Assembly (NCBI GenBank): GCA_009691855.1
Contig: SIAI01000041.1
Span: 1 to 34,376 of the forward strand
Direction of reading: 5' to 3'
Length of the DNA: 34,376 nt
Source of the DNA: Planctomycetota bacterium
GTDB taxonomy: Bacteria > Planctomycetota > UBA1135 > GCA-002686595
Shown: in pieces, positions 24,008 to 31,236 of the stretch
Position numbering within the stretch: position 1 is the first letter of the stretch
Layout of the letters: the number at the start of each line of letters is the position of its first letter
Position numbers and translations under genes: made by a program
Notes under the pieces: model-generated
What the model was told of the DNA's origin: nothing
The model's input: the letters and a program-made list of their open reading frames with translations, nothing else
Database searches by the model: none

Positions 24008-24937
24008 TCAGGAGCTCGCCGGCGCGCGCGCGACCTCGGGTTTGCGAGGCAGGCCGCCGCGGTGCACGAGGAAGACGCCGGTGAGAATCGCGCCGAGGCC
24101 CGCAAGCGTCCAGGCGCCCACGTGCTCGTCGCCGAAGAGCGCGCCGAAGGAGAGCGCGATGGCGGGCGTCACGTAGGCGATCACGCTCATGCGATTCGCT
24201 GGCACGTGGCGCAGCAGCCAGAAATAGAGCCCGAAGGCGGTCACCGAGCCGAACAGGGCGAGATAGACGATCGAGGCCACGGCGCCTGGGCTCCAGGCGA
24301 AGTGTGCGTCGCGCTCGAACACGAGCGCCAGCGTCCACAGGATCGCGGTGGCGATCCACATCGCATTGCGGTTGAGCTGCAGGGAGCTCGTCCCCGCGCC
24401 GTGCCGCTTCACGTACGTCGTGCCGATGGCCGAGGCGAGCGGCGAGAGCAGGTACAGCGCACCCGCGGGCACCGCGCCGGGCCCCAGCGCCGCGAGGTCG
24501 GTCGCGAACAGCGCCGCCACGCCCAGGAAACCGAGCGCGAAGCCGAAACCCTGCGCCGGGCCGATGCGCTCGCCCGGCAGGAACAGATGCCCGACGATCG
24601 CCTGCAGCATCGGGAACACGGCCCACAGCACGCTGACCAGGCCCGAAGGGAGCTTGGTCTCGGTCCAGTAGACCAGGCCGAAGGACACGCCGAAGTTGAG
24701 TCCGCCCAGCATCAGCGAGAGCGCCAGCGACGGCCGCACTCCGCCCTCGCGCTCGGCGAAGCGCGCCGCGAGCGCGCTCATGATCGTCGCCCCCAGGGTG
24801 AAGCGGAGCGCCACCGACCCGAACGGCGGCATGTCCGCGAGGCCTTTCTGGATCACCACCCAGGTGCTGCCCCAGATCAGGCACAGGAGCGCCGTGAGCA
24901 GCAGGATCTTGAGCGGCGAGGGGCGCGCGAGCGACAT
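24008..24937 (-). CDS. EamA/DMT-family transporter
   Basis: This 309-residue protein is an inner-membrane permease of the drug/metabolite transporter superfamily with ten predicted helices in two EamA repeats. Repeat 1 opens ILLLTALLCLIWGSTWVVIQ, a very typical start; repeat 2 begins near LYLLSPLASAIGTTYVKRHG. The loop PGERIGPAQGFGFALGFLGV is the usual end of repeat 1. Such proteins export metabolites such as amino acids or toxins; the substrate cannot be told from sequence. The start at 24937 gives the full first helix; no Shine-Dalgarno sequence is visible. It lies 95 bp upstream of the sulfotransferase gene, same strand. Confidence 0.92.
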   Translation of the reverse strand: MSLARPSPLKILLLTALLCLIWGSTWVVIQKGLADMPPFGSVALRFTLGATIMSALAARFAEREGGVRPSLALSLMLGGLNFGVSFGLVYWTETKLPSGLVSVLWAVFPMLQAIVGHLFLPGERIGPAQGFGFALGFLGVAALFATDLAALGPGAVPAGALYLLSPLASAIGTTYVKRHGAGTSSLQLNRNAMWIATAILWTLALVFERDAHFAWSPGAVASIVYLALFGSVTAFGLYFWLLRHVPANRMSVIAYVTPAIALSFGALFGDEHVGAWTLAGLGAILTGVFLVHRGGLPRKPEVARAPASS

Positions 24938-25062
24938 CGGGGCGACGAGCTTAGGGCGGCGGACGAACGAGCGGGGGAAACGGGGCAGTCTGCGTACAGC
25001 CCGGTGCCAGGAAGCTCATCCTCGGCGGCCCCGTCGGTTGGGCGGCCGCGCGAGTCCCGAGC

Positions 25063-25641
25063 TCAGCCCGCCGGCTCTTGCACCTCGAAGCGCTTCATCA
25101 GCGGCGCCTGCAGGACCGTGAACACGACCGTCGCCCCGATCACGCCGAAGGTCTTGAACGTGACCCACGCGTCGGTGGACAGCCAGCGCCGCAGCACCTC
25201 GTTCAGCGCCGCCATGCCGAAGAAGAACAGCATGAAGCGCAGCGTCAGCACGCTCCAGCCCTGGTCCGTCAGGCGCAGGTCCTGGCCCATCAGCTCCTTC
25301 AGCAGCGGCTTCCGGCGCAGCAGGCCCACGCCCAGCACGGCTCCGAGCAGCGCGTTGATCACCGTGACCTTGATCTTGATGAAGCTCTCGTCCCGTAAGG
25401 CGAGGGTCAGGCCGCCGAAGACCACGATCGCGATGGTCCCGTAGAGGGCGATGCGTGAGACGTGGCCCTCGATCTTCCACGACAGGAACAGGGCCAGGAC
25501 CGAGAGCGGAACCAGCGTCCCGGTCGCCGCCAGCAGGCCCCACTTCGCGTTCACGCCGAAGAACACGAGCAGCGGCCCGAAATCGAGCAGCGGCTTCCAG
25601 GGCGGACGGGCGGGCCGGGTCGGCGAGGGGGGAGACTCCAT
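25063..25641 (-). CDS. yciB: YciB/IspZ-family inner-membrane protein (septation protein A)
   Basis: The 192-residue protein has five or six membrane helices and matches the YciB family throughout: LLDFGPLLVFFGVNAKWGLL at the start, SFIKIKVTVINALLGAVLGV in the middle, LTDQGWSVLTLRFMLFFFGM and LSTDAWVTFKTFGVIGATVV near the end. YciB is involved in cell-envelope integrity and septation in proteobacteria. The N-terminus has a Pro-rich extension (MESPPSPTRPARPPW). No strong Shine-Dalgarno sequence is visible. It is divergent from the selenoprotein-like gene with only 84 bp between starts, and 125 bp upstream of the EamA gene on the same strand. Confidence 0.93.
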   Translation of the reverse strand: MESPPSPTRPARPPWKPLLDFGPLLVFFGVNAKWGLLAATGTLVPLSVLALFLSWKIEGHVSRIALYGTIAIVVFGGLTLALRDESFIKIKVTVINALLGAVLGVGLLRRKPLLKELMGQDLRLTDQGWSVLTLRFMLFFFGMAALNEVLRRWLSTDAWVTFKTFGVIGATVVFTVLQAPLMKRFEVQEPAG

Positions 25642-25725
25642 CGAGCGGATCTGTCACCAAATGGCGAGGGCGCGCTACTCTATCTGCAGAACTCCCGCGC
25701 CGCTCCGAGCACCCCGTTCTGCAGC

Positions 25726-26298
25726 ATGGTCACCTCCTGGAAAACCGGCAGTCGCGCCCCGGACTTCGAGTACACCCGCCCCGGCGGTTCCACCGCGCGC
25801 TTCTCCGATCTGTGGTCCGAGGGCCCGGCGCTGTTCGTGTGGCTGCGCCACTGTGGCTGACTGTTCTTCCAGGAAGCCCTCGCGCAGTTGCGTGAGACCC
25901 GCGGCAAGCTGGCTGAGCGCGGCGTGCAACTCGCCTGCATCGTCCAGGCGCAACCCGCGGAGCTGCGCGCGGTCTGTGGCGCCGAGCTGCACTGCATCGC
26001 CGACCCGCGCCACCTGAGCTACGCGGCCATGGACCTCGGGCGCATGAGCGTGTGGAAGCTCTTCACCTCGATCGACTTCCACCGCCGCCGCTCGCAGGCG
26101 ACCGCGCGCGGCTTCAAGCAGAACTGGCGCCGCACCTTTGCCAAGGACAGCGACACCCTGCTGCTGCCCGGCGCTGCGCTGGTCGCGCGTGGCGGACGCG
26201 TGCTGTGGGTCTACCACGGGGAGCACGCGGGCGACCTCTTGCCGGCCGACAGCATGCTGGCGGTGGCCTCGGAATTCGCCACGCCGGTGCGCTCCTGA
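25726..26298 (+). CDS. Predicted selenoprotein: peroxiredoxin-like AhpC/TSA_2 (SelU-like) with in-frame UGA
   Basis: Read through the UGA at 25858-25860 this is a 190-residue thioredoxin-fold protein. It opens MVTSWKTGSRAPDFEYTRPG, then PALFVWLRHCG, UGA, LFFQEALAQLRETRG. In the AhpC/TSA_2 family the motif is RHxGCxFCREALAQL, so the UGA (residue 45) sits exactly at the first Cys. The second Cys is Phe here, while a new Cys lies two residues before the UGA (C-G-U). The rest fits the family (LHCIADPRHLSYAAMDLG, GAALVARGGRVLWVYHGEH). The frame is intact on both sides and no start follows that would restore the fold. A SECIS-like hairpin follows at 25879-25896. A nonsense mutation is the alternative. 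The start ATG 25726 lacks a clear Shine-Dalgarno sequence. Confidence 0.75.
25858..25860 (+). other. In-frame UGA, predicted selenocysteine codon
   Basis: The codons around it are CAC TGT GGC TGA CTG TTC TTC. The triplet stands at the active-site Cys position of the peroxiredoxin-like family, codon 45. It is the only stop in the frame from 25726 to the terminal TGA at 26296-26298. Sec at a catalytic Cys position is the usual sign of a selenoprotein. A TGC or TGT to TGA sequencing error would give Cys here and look the same. Confidence 0.7.
25879..25896 (+). promoter_or_regulatory. Bacterial SECIS-like stem-loop
   Basis: CTCGCGC (25879-25885) pairs with GCGTGAG (25890-25896): seven pairs including one G-U, closed by the tetraloop AGTT. 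The loop starts 26 nt after the UGA. From memory, bacterial SECIS elements have a stem of at least four pairs, a loop of 3-14 nt with a G in the first two positions, and 16-37 nt between UGA and loop; all are met, and the loop carries GU as in the SelB-binding loop of E. coli fdhF. The loop codon is TTG where this genome strongly prefers CTG; CTG would remove the GU. SelB itself is not in the window. Confidence 0.65.
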
Positions 26299-26633
26299 GC
26301 CGCTTACCCGCCGCAGGCGGGCCTGGTCAGGAAAGAACAGGCTGCCCAGGTCCGCTGAGCTTCTATTCGTCGGCCGCCTGCACGGCGAGCAAGACTCCTG
26401 GAGTGACGGAAAGCGCAGCGCGGAGACTCGCGGAGAAGGAAAGAGCCTGGGCCTCCGCGGTTCAGCCTGCTGGAATCCGACGCTCCGCAGGTCTTCCGCC
26501 CCGCTCCCCGTTCTTCCTCCGTGGCGCTCCGCGCTGCGTTTGGGTTGCGGGCGGCGCACGCGCGGAACGACTTGTTCTTTGGAAGCGGAGCCAGGCTGGA
26601 GCCTGGCGCTCCGAGGGGTAGCCTACGCCGCGC
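26299..26633. repeat. 335-bp gap with two hairpins, probable dispersed-repeat debris
   Basis: No gene is supported here. Hairpin 1: CCCGCC (26307-26312), loop GCA, GGCGGG (26316-26321), 9 nt after the selenoprotein-like gene, terminator-like but without a U-tract. Hairpin 2: CGGAG (26586-26590) and CCAGGC (26591-26596), loop TGGA, then GCCTGG (26601-26606) and, after a CG bulge, CTCCG (26609-26613). The middle (26400-26470) has GCGCGGAGACTCGCGGAGAA and CTCCGCGG, a style I associate with short intergenic repeats dispersed in environmental genomes. Base composition is less skewed than in the genes. Copies elsewhere in the genome would prove the repeat; only one copy is in view. Confidence 0.5.
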
Positions 26634-27884
26634 ATGAACGCCTACGCGGTCCTGATCCTGCTCGCGATCCTGGCGCAGAACGCGCTCGCGCTCGCGGCCG
26701 ACCTCTTCAACCTGCGCGCGCTGCGGCCGGAGCTGCCGGCGGGCTTCGAGGACGTGTACGACGCCGAGCGCTACCGGCGCTCGCAGGAGTACACGCGCGT
26801 GCGCACGCGCTTCTCGTTCTGGCCGCAGGCGCTGGATCTCGCGCTGTTGCTCGGCTTCTGGTTCGCGGGCGGCTTCGCCTGGCTCGACGGCTGGGTGCGC
26901 GGCCTCGGCTGGGGCGCGGTGCCGAGCGGCCTCTTGTTCATCGGCGTGCTGGGCGTGGCGAAGATGCTGATCGACCTGCCGTTCCGCTACCACTCGACCT
27001 TCGTGATCGAGGAGCGCTTCGGCTTCAACAAGACCACGCGCCGGACCTTCTGGCTCGACGCGCTCAAGGGCCTGGCGCTGGGCCTCGTGCTGGGCACGCC
27101 GCTGCTGGCCGCGATCCTGTTCTTCTTCGAGCGCGCCGGCGCGAGCGCGTGGCTGTGGTGCTGGGGCATCACCGCGCTGTTCACGCTGGTCGTGCAGCTC
27201 CTGGCCCCGACCTGGATCTTCCCGCTGTTCAACAAGTTCAAGCCGCTGGAGGAGGGCGAGCTGCGCCGCGCGGTGCTGGCCTACGCGGCCAAGGTCGAGT
27301 TCCCGCTGGAGGGCTTGTTCGTGATCGACGGCTCGCGGCGCTCGACCAAGGCCAACGCCTTCTTCACCGGCTTCGGCAAGCAGAAACGCGTGGCGCTGTT
27401 CGACACGCTGGTCGCGACGCACCCGGTGGAGGAGCTGGTGGCGGTCGTGGCGCACGAGATCGGCCACTACAAGAAGGGCCACATCCTGCAGGGCCTCGTG
27501 CTGGCGATCCTGCAGAGCGGGGTGGTCTTCTATCTGCTGTCGCTGTTCCTCGGTCGCGCCGAGCTGTTCGCGGCCTTCGGCGTCGCGCAGCCCTCGACTC
27601 ACGCGGGGTTGATCTTCTTCTCGCTCCTGTACACGCCGCTCGAGCTGGTGCTGTCGCTCGGGATGCAGGCCTTCTCGCGCCGCAACGAGTTCCAGGCCGA
27701 CGCCTACGCGCGCGCCACGACCGGCGAGGCCGAGCGCCTGGTGAGCGCGCTCAAGCGCCTCTCGGCCGACAGCCTCGCCAACCTGACGCCGCACCCGTTG
27801 TACGTGACGCTGCACCACTCCCACCCGCCGCTGGTGGAGCGCATTCACGCGCTGCGGGGCTCGAATCTGTCACCGAACTCGTGA
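26634..27884 (+). CDS. M48 (Ste24/CAAX protease type) membrane metallopeptidase
   Basis: The 416-residue integral membrane zinc protease has the Ste24 layout. The N-terminal M48_N part has several helices (about 1-200), with DVYDAERYRRSQEYTRVRTR and FVIEERFGFNKTTRRTFWLD, both hallmark segments. The catalytic HEIGH is at 274-278 and the third zinc ligand is the Glu in RRNEFQADAYA (about 351). Eukaryotic Ste24 cleaves prenylated CAAX proteins; in bacteria, which lack these substrates, members probably act in membrane protein quality control. Length is typical. The only Shine-Dalgarno-like sequence (GAGGGG) is about 15 nt upstream of ATG 26634, which is far, but the N-terminus aligns with the family. 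Confidence 0.93.
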   Translation: MNAYAVLILLAILAQNALALAADLFNLRALRPELPAGFEDVYDAERYRRSQEYTRVRTRFSFWPQALDLALLLGFWFAGGFAWLDGWVRGLGWGAVPSGLLFIGVLGVAKMLIDLPFRYHSTFVIEERFGFNKTTRRTFWLDALKGLALGLVLGTPLLAAILFFFERAGASAWLWCWGITALFTLVVQLLAPTWIFPLFNKFKPLEEGELRRAVLAYAAKVEFPLEGLFVIDGSRRSTKANAFFTGFGKQKRVALFDTLVATHPVEELVAVVAHEIGHYKKGHILQGLVLAILQSGVVFYLLSLFLGRAELFAAFGVAQPSTHAGLIFFSLLYTPLELVLSLGMQAFSRRNEFQADAYARATTGEAERLVSALKRLSADSLANLTPHPLYVTLHHSHPPLVERIHALRGSNLSPNS

Positions 27885-28023
27885 GTCAAGACACCCGGGA
27901 CGTTCTGGCGGGCGCGCGGCGGCGTAGGCGCATCGCAGCCCTTGCTCGGCCCAAGGGAACCTGAACAGGGTGTAGACTGCTCGCAGGCGACTTGCGCGCT
28001 CCCGTCGCGGAGCCGCCTGAAGG

Positions 28024-29907
28024 ATGAGCCGGAGCAGTTGGCGTTTGGAGGAGTCGCAGGATCCCGGTGCGGAGGCCATGACGCGCAGCGGCCGCTACGT
28101 GCCGGTCGTGATCGGGTGCGCAGGCGTGGCGGGTTCCTTGTTGCTGGCGGGCGGCCTGTGGTTCTCGGAGCGCTCCGCCGCCCGCGCCGGCTTCGAGCTC
28201 GAGGCCATGAGACTCACGGACGCTGCGGTTAGCGAGCTGCAGATCAACCTCGAGCAAGTGCGCGGACTGGTCGCGCTGTTCCAGGGCTCGCAGGTCGTCG
28301 AGGCGCCCGACTTCCGTACCTTCACCGAACAGAGCTTCGTCCGCCATCCGCCGTTGCGGGCGCTGTTCTGGATCGAGGATTCGGCGGGTGCAGCGGGCGC
28401 TCGCCTCGTGCGCATGAGCGAGGGGCCCGAGGCGCCCGACTATCCCCCCGGTTCCGCGCTCGTGACTCACGCGGGGCTCGCCTCGGTTCTCGCGCACGCC
28501 AGGGAGCGGGGTGAGCTCACGCTGTCCGCCCCGGTCGAGCGGGCGGGCTCCGCGCGGTTGATCGCACTCGCACCGGTTGTGGCGGGTGTCGAGTGGCGCG
28601 GCTTCGTGGGAGGGCTCTTCGACGTCGAGCTCCTGCTGGCGCAGGCGAAGCGCACGCCGGGTGCGGCGGAAGTTTTCCTGAGCGCGGAGGACAGCGAGCT
28701 CGCGGGCGTCCCGCTGACCCGAACCTCCTTGGCGGCGGACGCTGGATCGCGCTACGTCGAGGATCTCGAGTTCGGCGGGCGGAGGTGGCACCTCTCGGCC
28801 GCTCCGCCGGCTGGATTCCTGGCGGCGCACAGGACCTGGTGGCCCTGGATCGGGCTCGGCTTCGGGCTGCTCGCCACGGGCCTGCTGCTTGCGACCGTGG
28901 TCATGGCTTCGGGCCGCATGCGCATCCTGCGCCTGGTCGAGGGGCGCACACAGGAGGTCAAGCAGGCCTACCTGACGCTCAGCCACGAGGCCAAGGAGCG
29001 CATGTGGGCCATGAGCGAGAGGCGCCAGCTCGAGCAGCAACTGCGCGCGGTCATCGACCTCGTGCCCGACCGCATCTTCGTCAAGGATGCGCTGGGGCGC
29101 TTCTTGCTCGCGAACGAGGCCACGGCCGAAGCCTATGACACGACGGTCGAACGGCTCACCGCAGCGCGCCACGTGGATCGGAACAGCACGCCCTTGCGCC
29201 CCGAGAAGACGCTGGGCGAAGAGCAGAGCGCGATGCAGGAGCGGCGCTCCGTCGTCCTGCCGGCGTTGCCGTTCGTGGACCCCCAGGGCCGACGGCGCAT
29301 CCTGCACCAGGTCATGATTCCCTGCGACGTCTTTGGCGCGCAGCTGGGGGCGATGCTGTGCGTGGCCACCGACATCACCGAGCAGAAGCAGGCCGAGGAC
29401 GTGCTGCGCGCACACAACCGGCTGCTCTCCGCGCTGGCCCGCGGTGAGGATCCGGAGCGCGTGCTCGCGCAGATCGTGCACGCGGCCGAGGAGCTCGTCG
29501 CGGACATGCACTGCTCCGTGCTGCTACTGGCGTCCGACGGCCGCCACCTGCGGCACGGCTTCGCCCCGAGCCTGCCGCAGGAGTACAACGCGGCCATCGA
29601 TGGTCTCGAGATCGGCCCGCACGTGGGCTCCTGCGGCGCCGCCGCCGCGCTCGGCGAGCGGGTCGTGGTCGCGGACGTGATGACGCACCCCAACTGGGAG
29701 CCCTACCGCGCCCTGGCGCAGAGCTCCGGCATCCGCGCCTGCTGGTCGCAACCCATCCGCGCTGCGGACGGGGCGCTCCTGGGCACGTTCGCGATGTACT
29801 ACCCCGCGCCACGCGTGCCGGAACCCTACGAAGAGCGTTTCATGGAGGCGATGGCGCACATGGCCGGGATCGCGATCGAGCGCTCGCGCTTCGAGGCTCA
29901 TCTGTAG
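28024..29907 (+). CDS. Membrane CHASE-PAS-GAF sensor protein without output domain
   Basis: This 627-residue sensor has TM1 (about 26-46), a periplasmic CHASE-like domain (about 60-230; FRTFTEQSFVRHPPLRALFW is the typical CHASE start), TM2 (about 273-296), a short coiled coil (297-345), a PAS domain (about 342-455; VIDLVPDRIFVKDALGRFLL to MLCVATDITEQKQAED) and a GAF domain (about 470-625; HVGSCGAAAALGERVVVADV, then IRACWSQPIRAADGALLG). It stops right after the GAF fold (IAIERSRFEAHL), where most relatives continue into a histidine kinase or GGDEF domain; neither is seen downstream in any frame. ATG 28024 and ATG 28078 are both possible; each has a purine-rich stretch very close. The sensed ligand is unknown. 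Confidence 0.88.
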   Translation: MSRSSWRLEESQDPGAEAMTRSGRYVPVVIGCAGVAGSLLLAGGLWFSERSAARAGFELEAMRLTDAAVSELQINLEQVRGLVALFQGSQVVEAPDFRTFTEQSFVRHPPLRALFWIEDSAGAAGARLVRMSEGPEAPDYPPGSALVTHAGLASVLAHARERGELTLSAPVERAGSARLIALAPVVAGVEWRGFVGGLFDVELLLAQAKRTPGAAEVFLSAEDSELAGVPLTRTSLAADAGSRYVEDLEFGGRRWHLSAAPPAGFLAAHRTWWPWIGLGFGLLATGLLLATVVMASGRMRILRLVEGRTQEVKQAYLTLSHEAKERMWAMSERRQLEQQLRAVIDLVPDRIFVKDALGRFLLANEATAEAYDTTVERLTAARHVDRNSTPLRPEKTLGEEQSAMQERRSVVLPALPFVDPQGRRRILHQVMIPCDVFGAQLGAMLCVATDITEQKQAEDVLRAHNRLLSALARGEDPERVLAQIVHAAEELVADMHCSVLLLASDGRHLRHGFAPSLPQEYNAAIDGLEIGPHVGSCGAAAALGERVVVADVMTHPNWEPYRALAQSSGIRACWSQPIRAADGALLGTFAMYYPAPRVPEPYEERFMEAMAHMAGIAIERSRFEAHL

Positions 29908-30014
29908 CGCGCTGCGGCCGAGGCGACGCTGAACGCGGGCGCGCGGGGTCACGGACTGAAGGGCCCGTGCCAAGCTGCGCGCCGTCTTGCGCGGCACCCA
30001 CGCCTGCTGCCCTC

Positions 30015-30227
30015 ATGCGCATGGCCCTGCCGCGCTCCGCCGAACGCGTCTTGTTGCTGTACAACCCGCGTTGCTCGAAGAGCCGCGCCGCGCTGGCGCT
30101 GCTCGACGGCGGGAGCTTCTGCGGCCTGCGCTCCAGCGGCGCGGGCAAGGTGTTCGAGCTCACCCGACCCCACTGCATGCCGGGGGAGAGGTCCGCGTCG
30201 AGGCCCAGGACGGGTGCTGCATGTTGA
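30015..30227 (+). pseudogene. Arsenate reductase (ArsC/Spx-like) N-terminal fragment
   Basis: The reading frame of 70 codons begins MRMALPRSAERVLLLYNPRC and continues SKSRAALALLDGGSF. YNPRCSKSRAALALL is the N-terminal signature of the ArsC/YffB thioredoxin-fold family, with the catalytic Cys in place. Right after it the sequence departs from the family (CGLRSSGAGKVFELTRPHC) and stops, whereas full proteins have about 115 residues. The remaining frames do not restore the C-terminal ArsC part convincingly. It is best read as a truncated remnant; a short independent gene is possible. It follows the output-less sensor gene, so a deletion here may have affected both. Confidence 0.5.
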
Positions 30228-30279
30228 TCGGTCAGCTGGCCTAGACAGCCTCCCCGGGGCTTCTGCTACCCTGGTGCGG

Positions 30280-30298
30280 GCATCAGATAGGCTGATGC
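30280..30298. promoter_or_regulatory. Perfect 7-bp inverted repeat before the thioredoxin-like gene
   Basis: GCATCAG (30280-30286) and CTGATGC (30292-30298) are exact inverted copies around ATAGG. The element ends 18 bp before the ATG of the signal-peptide frame at 30317. It could be an operator for that gene or a weak terminator of the upstream region; there is no U-tract, which favours an operator. Chance is less likely than for the GC-only hairpins, because the stem is of mixed composition. Confidence 0.4.
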
Positions 30299-30316
30299 AG
30301 GAGACCAGAGGTATCC

Positions 30317-30403
30317 ATGAAGCTATTCCGTCTCGTGTCGATGCCGTTGTTCGCCCTCGGGCTCGTCGCGCTCTTGCCGGCCAACGCTGGCGCGTTGTGA
30401 TGA
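30317..30403 (+). CDS. 27-codon signal-peptide frame closed by two UGA codons
   Basis: ATG 30317, with AGAGG 5 nt upstream, opens a perfect signal peptide: MKLFRLVSMPLFALGLVALL followed by PANAGAL. Codons 28 and 29 are TGA TGA (30398-30403). The same frame then continues for four codons to the ATG at 30413 and through the whole thioredoxin-like gene. The signal peptide and the body therefore look like one secreted protein split by a tandem stop. It could be a nonsense mutation, programmed read-through, or a short leader peptide with reinitiation at 30413. Confidence 0.6.
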
Positions 30404-30412
30404 GGGCCCTCC

Positions 30413-31234
30413 ATGGGTCGAGGCCCCGGGGGGGTCTCAGCAGGCGGTAGTGGTGGTGGTGGTGCGGGTTTACCCGGTAGCCCGAACGGGCCGACGACGC
30501 CGGGCACGGCGTATCTTCCGCCCGCGCGCGGACCGTCGAGCAAGGCGAAGCTCGCGATCGAGTGGCGGCATCCGAGCTACACGGCCGAGGTGCAGGCTGG
30601 GTCGGGTGGCACGGTGGCGCTGCCGCAGCGCAAGGCGCTGAGCGTGACCGAGGCCATGGCCGCGATCACGGCAGGGGATCGCCGACCGGTGCTGGTGCTA
30701 CGTGAGTGTCTGAAGTGCTCCGGCACCGAGGACGCGCTCATGAGCAGCAAGGAAGACAACGAGCGCACGTACCTCTACGCGCGCTGGTTCCACTGCATCA
30801 AGCTCTCGCCCGACGTGCTGGAAGCGGACCATCCGTTCCACGCGCTGTTCGCGGACGAGAAGCCCTCGCACCTGTTCATCGCCAACCCCGACGGCAGCGC
30901 GCGTCACGATTTGCTCGGCGAGCACTCGCGACGGGAGCTGTGGGGCACGATGGAAGCGGCGATCGAGGCCAACTACGTCGACAGCCCGTCCGCCGCGTTT
31001 TCGAAGCTCGGTCGGGCCCTGGACGACCTCGATGAGATCGACCGCGCCCTGAGCGGTCTCGAGACGCGTTACGAGCTCATGCTGGGTGAGGGCAAGAGCG
31101 ACACGCCCGCGGCCAAGAAGCTGCAGAAGGAGATCGAGGAGCACCGTGCGCGGCGCGCCGAGACCCTGAAGCAGATCGAGGCGGCGCAGCGGCTCGAGCT
31201 CAAGGCGCCTGCGGCCGGGACGGCCGAGAAGTAG
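30413..31234 (+). CDS. Thioredoxin-like protein with Gly-rich N-terminus
   Basis: From ATG 30413 the protein has 273 residues. A Gly/Pro/Ser-rich linker (about 1-45) leads into a thioredoxin-like domain: RRPVLVLRECLKC carries a CxxC-type site (Cys99, Cys102), then LYARWFHCIKLSP and SHLFIANPDGSARHDLLGEH, as in thioredoxin-like proteins of the exported type. A coiled-coil tail follows (KKLQKEIEEHRARRAETLKQ). The low-complexity start is what one expects just after a signal peptide, and in the same frame upstream there is one, cut off by two UGA codons. AGGG 6 nt before ATG 30413 could allow separate initiation, but the product would then stay in the cytoplasm. It ends 2 bp before the next gene. 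Confidence 0.75.
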   Translation: MGRGPGGVSAGGSGGGGAGLPGSPNGPTTPGTAYLPPARGPSSKAKLAIEWRHPSYTAEVQAGSGGTVALPQRKALSVTEAMAAITAGDRRPVLVLRECLKCSGTEDALMSSKEDNERTYLYARWFHCIKLSPDVLEADHPFHALFADEKPSHLFIANPDGSARHDLLGEHSRRELWGTMEAAIEANYVDSPSAAFSKLGRALDDLDEIDRALSGLETRYELMLGEGKSDTPAAKKLQKEIEEHRARRAETLKQIEAAQRLELKAPAAGTAEK

Positions 31235-31236
31235 GC

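Noticed and set aside
25866..25876. CTTC-CAG-GAAG mini-hairpin as the SECIS element
   Set aside because: Its loop lies only about 9 nt from the UGA, closer than the usual 16-37 nt, and the stem is four pairs. The hairpin at 25879-25896 fits better.
30398..30403. Tandem UGA as two selenocysteine codons
   Set aside because: The downstream hairpin (GGGCC/GGCCC, loop CATGGGTC) has no G in the first two loop positions, and the junction is a low-complexity linker rather than a redox site. Kept only as a possible read-through or mutation.
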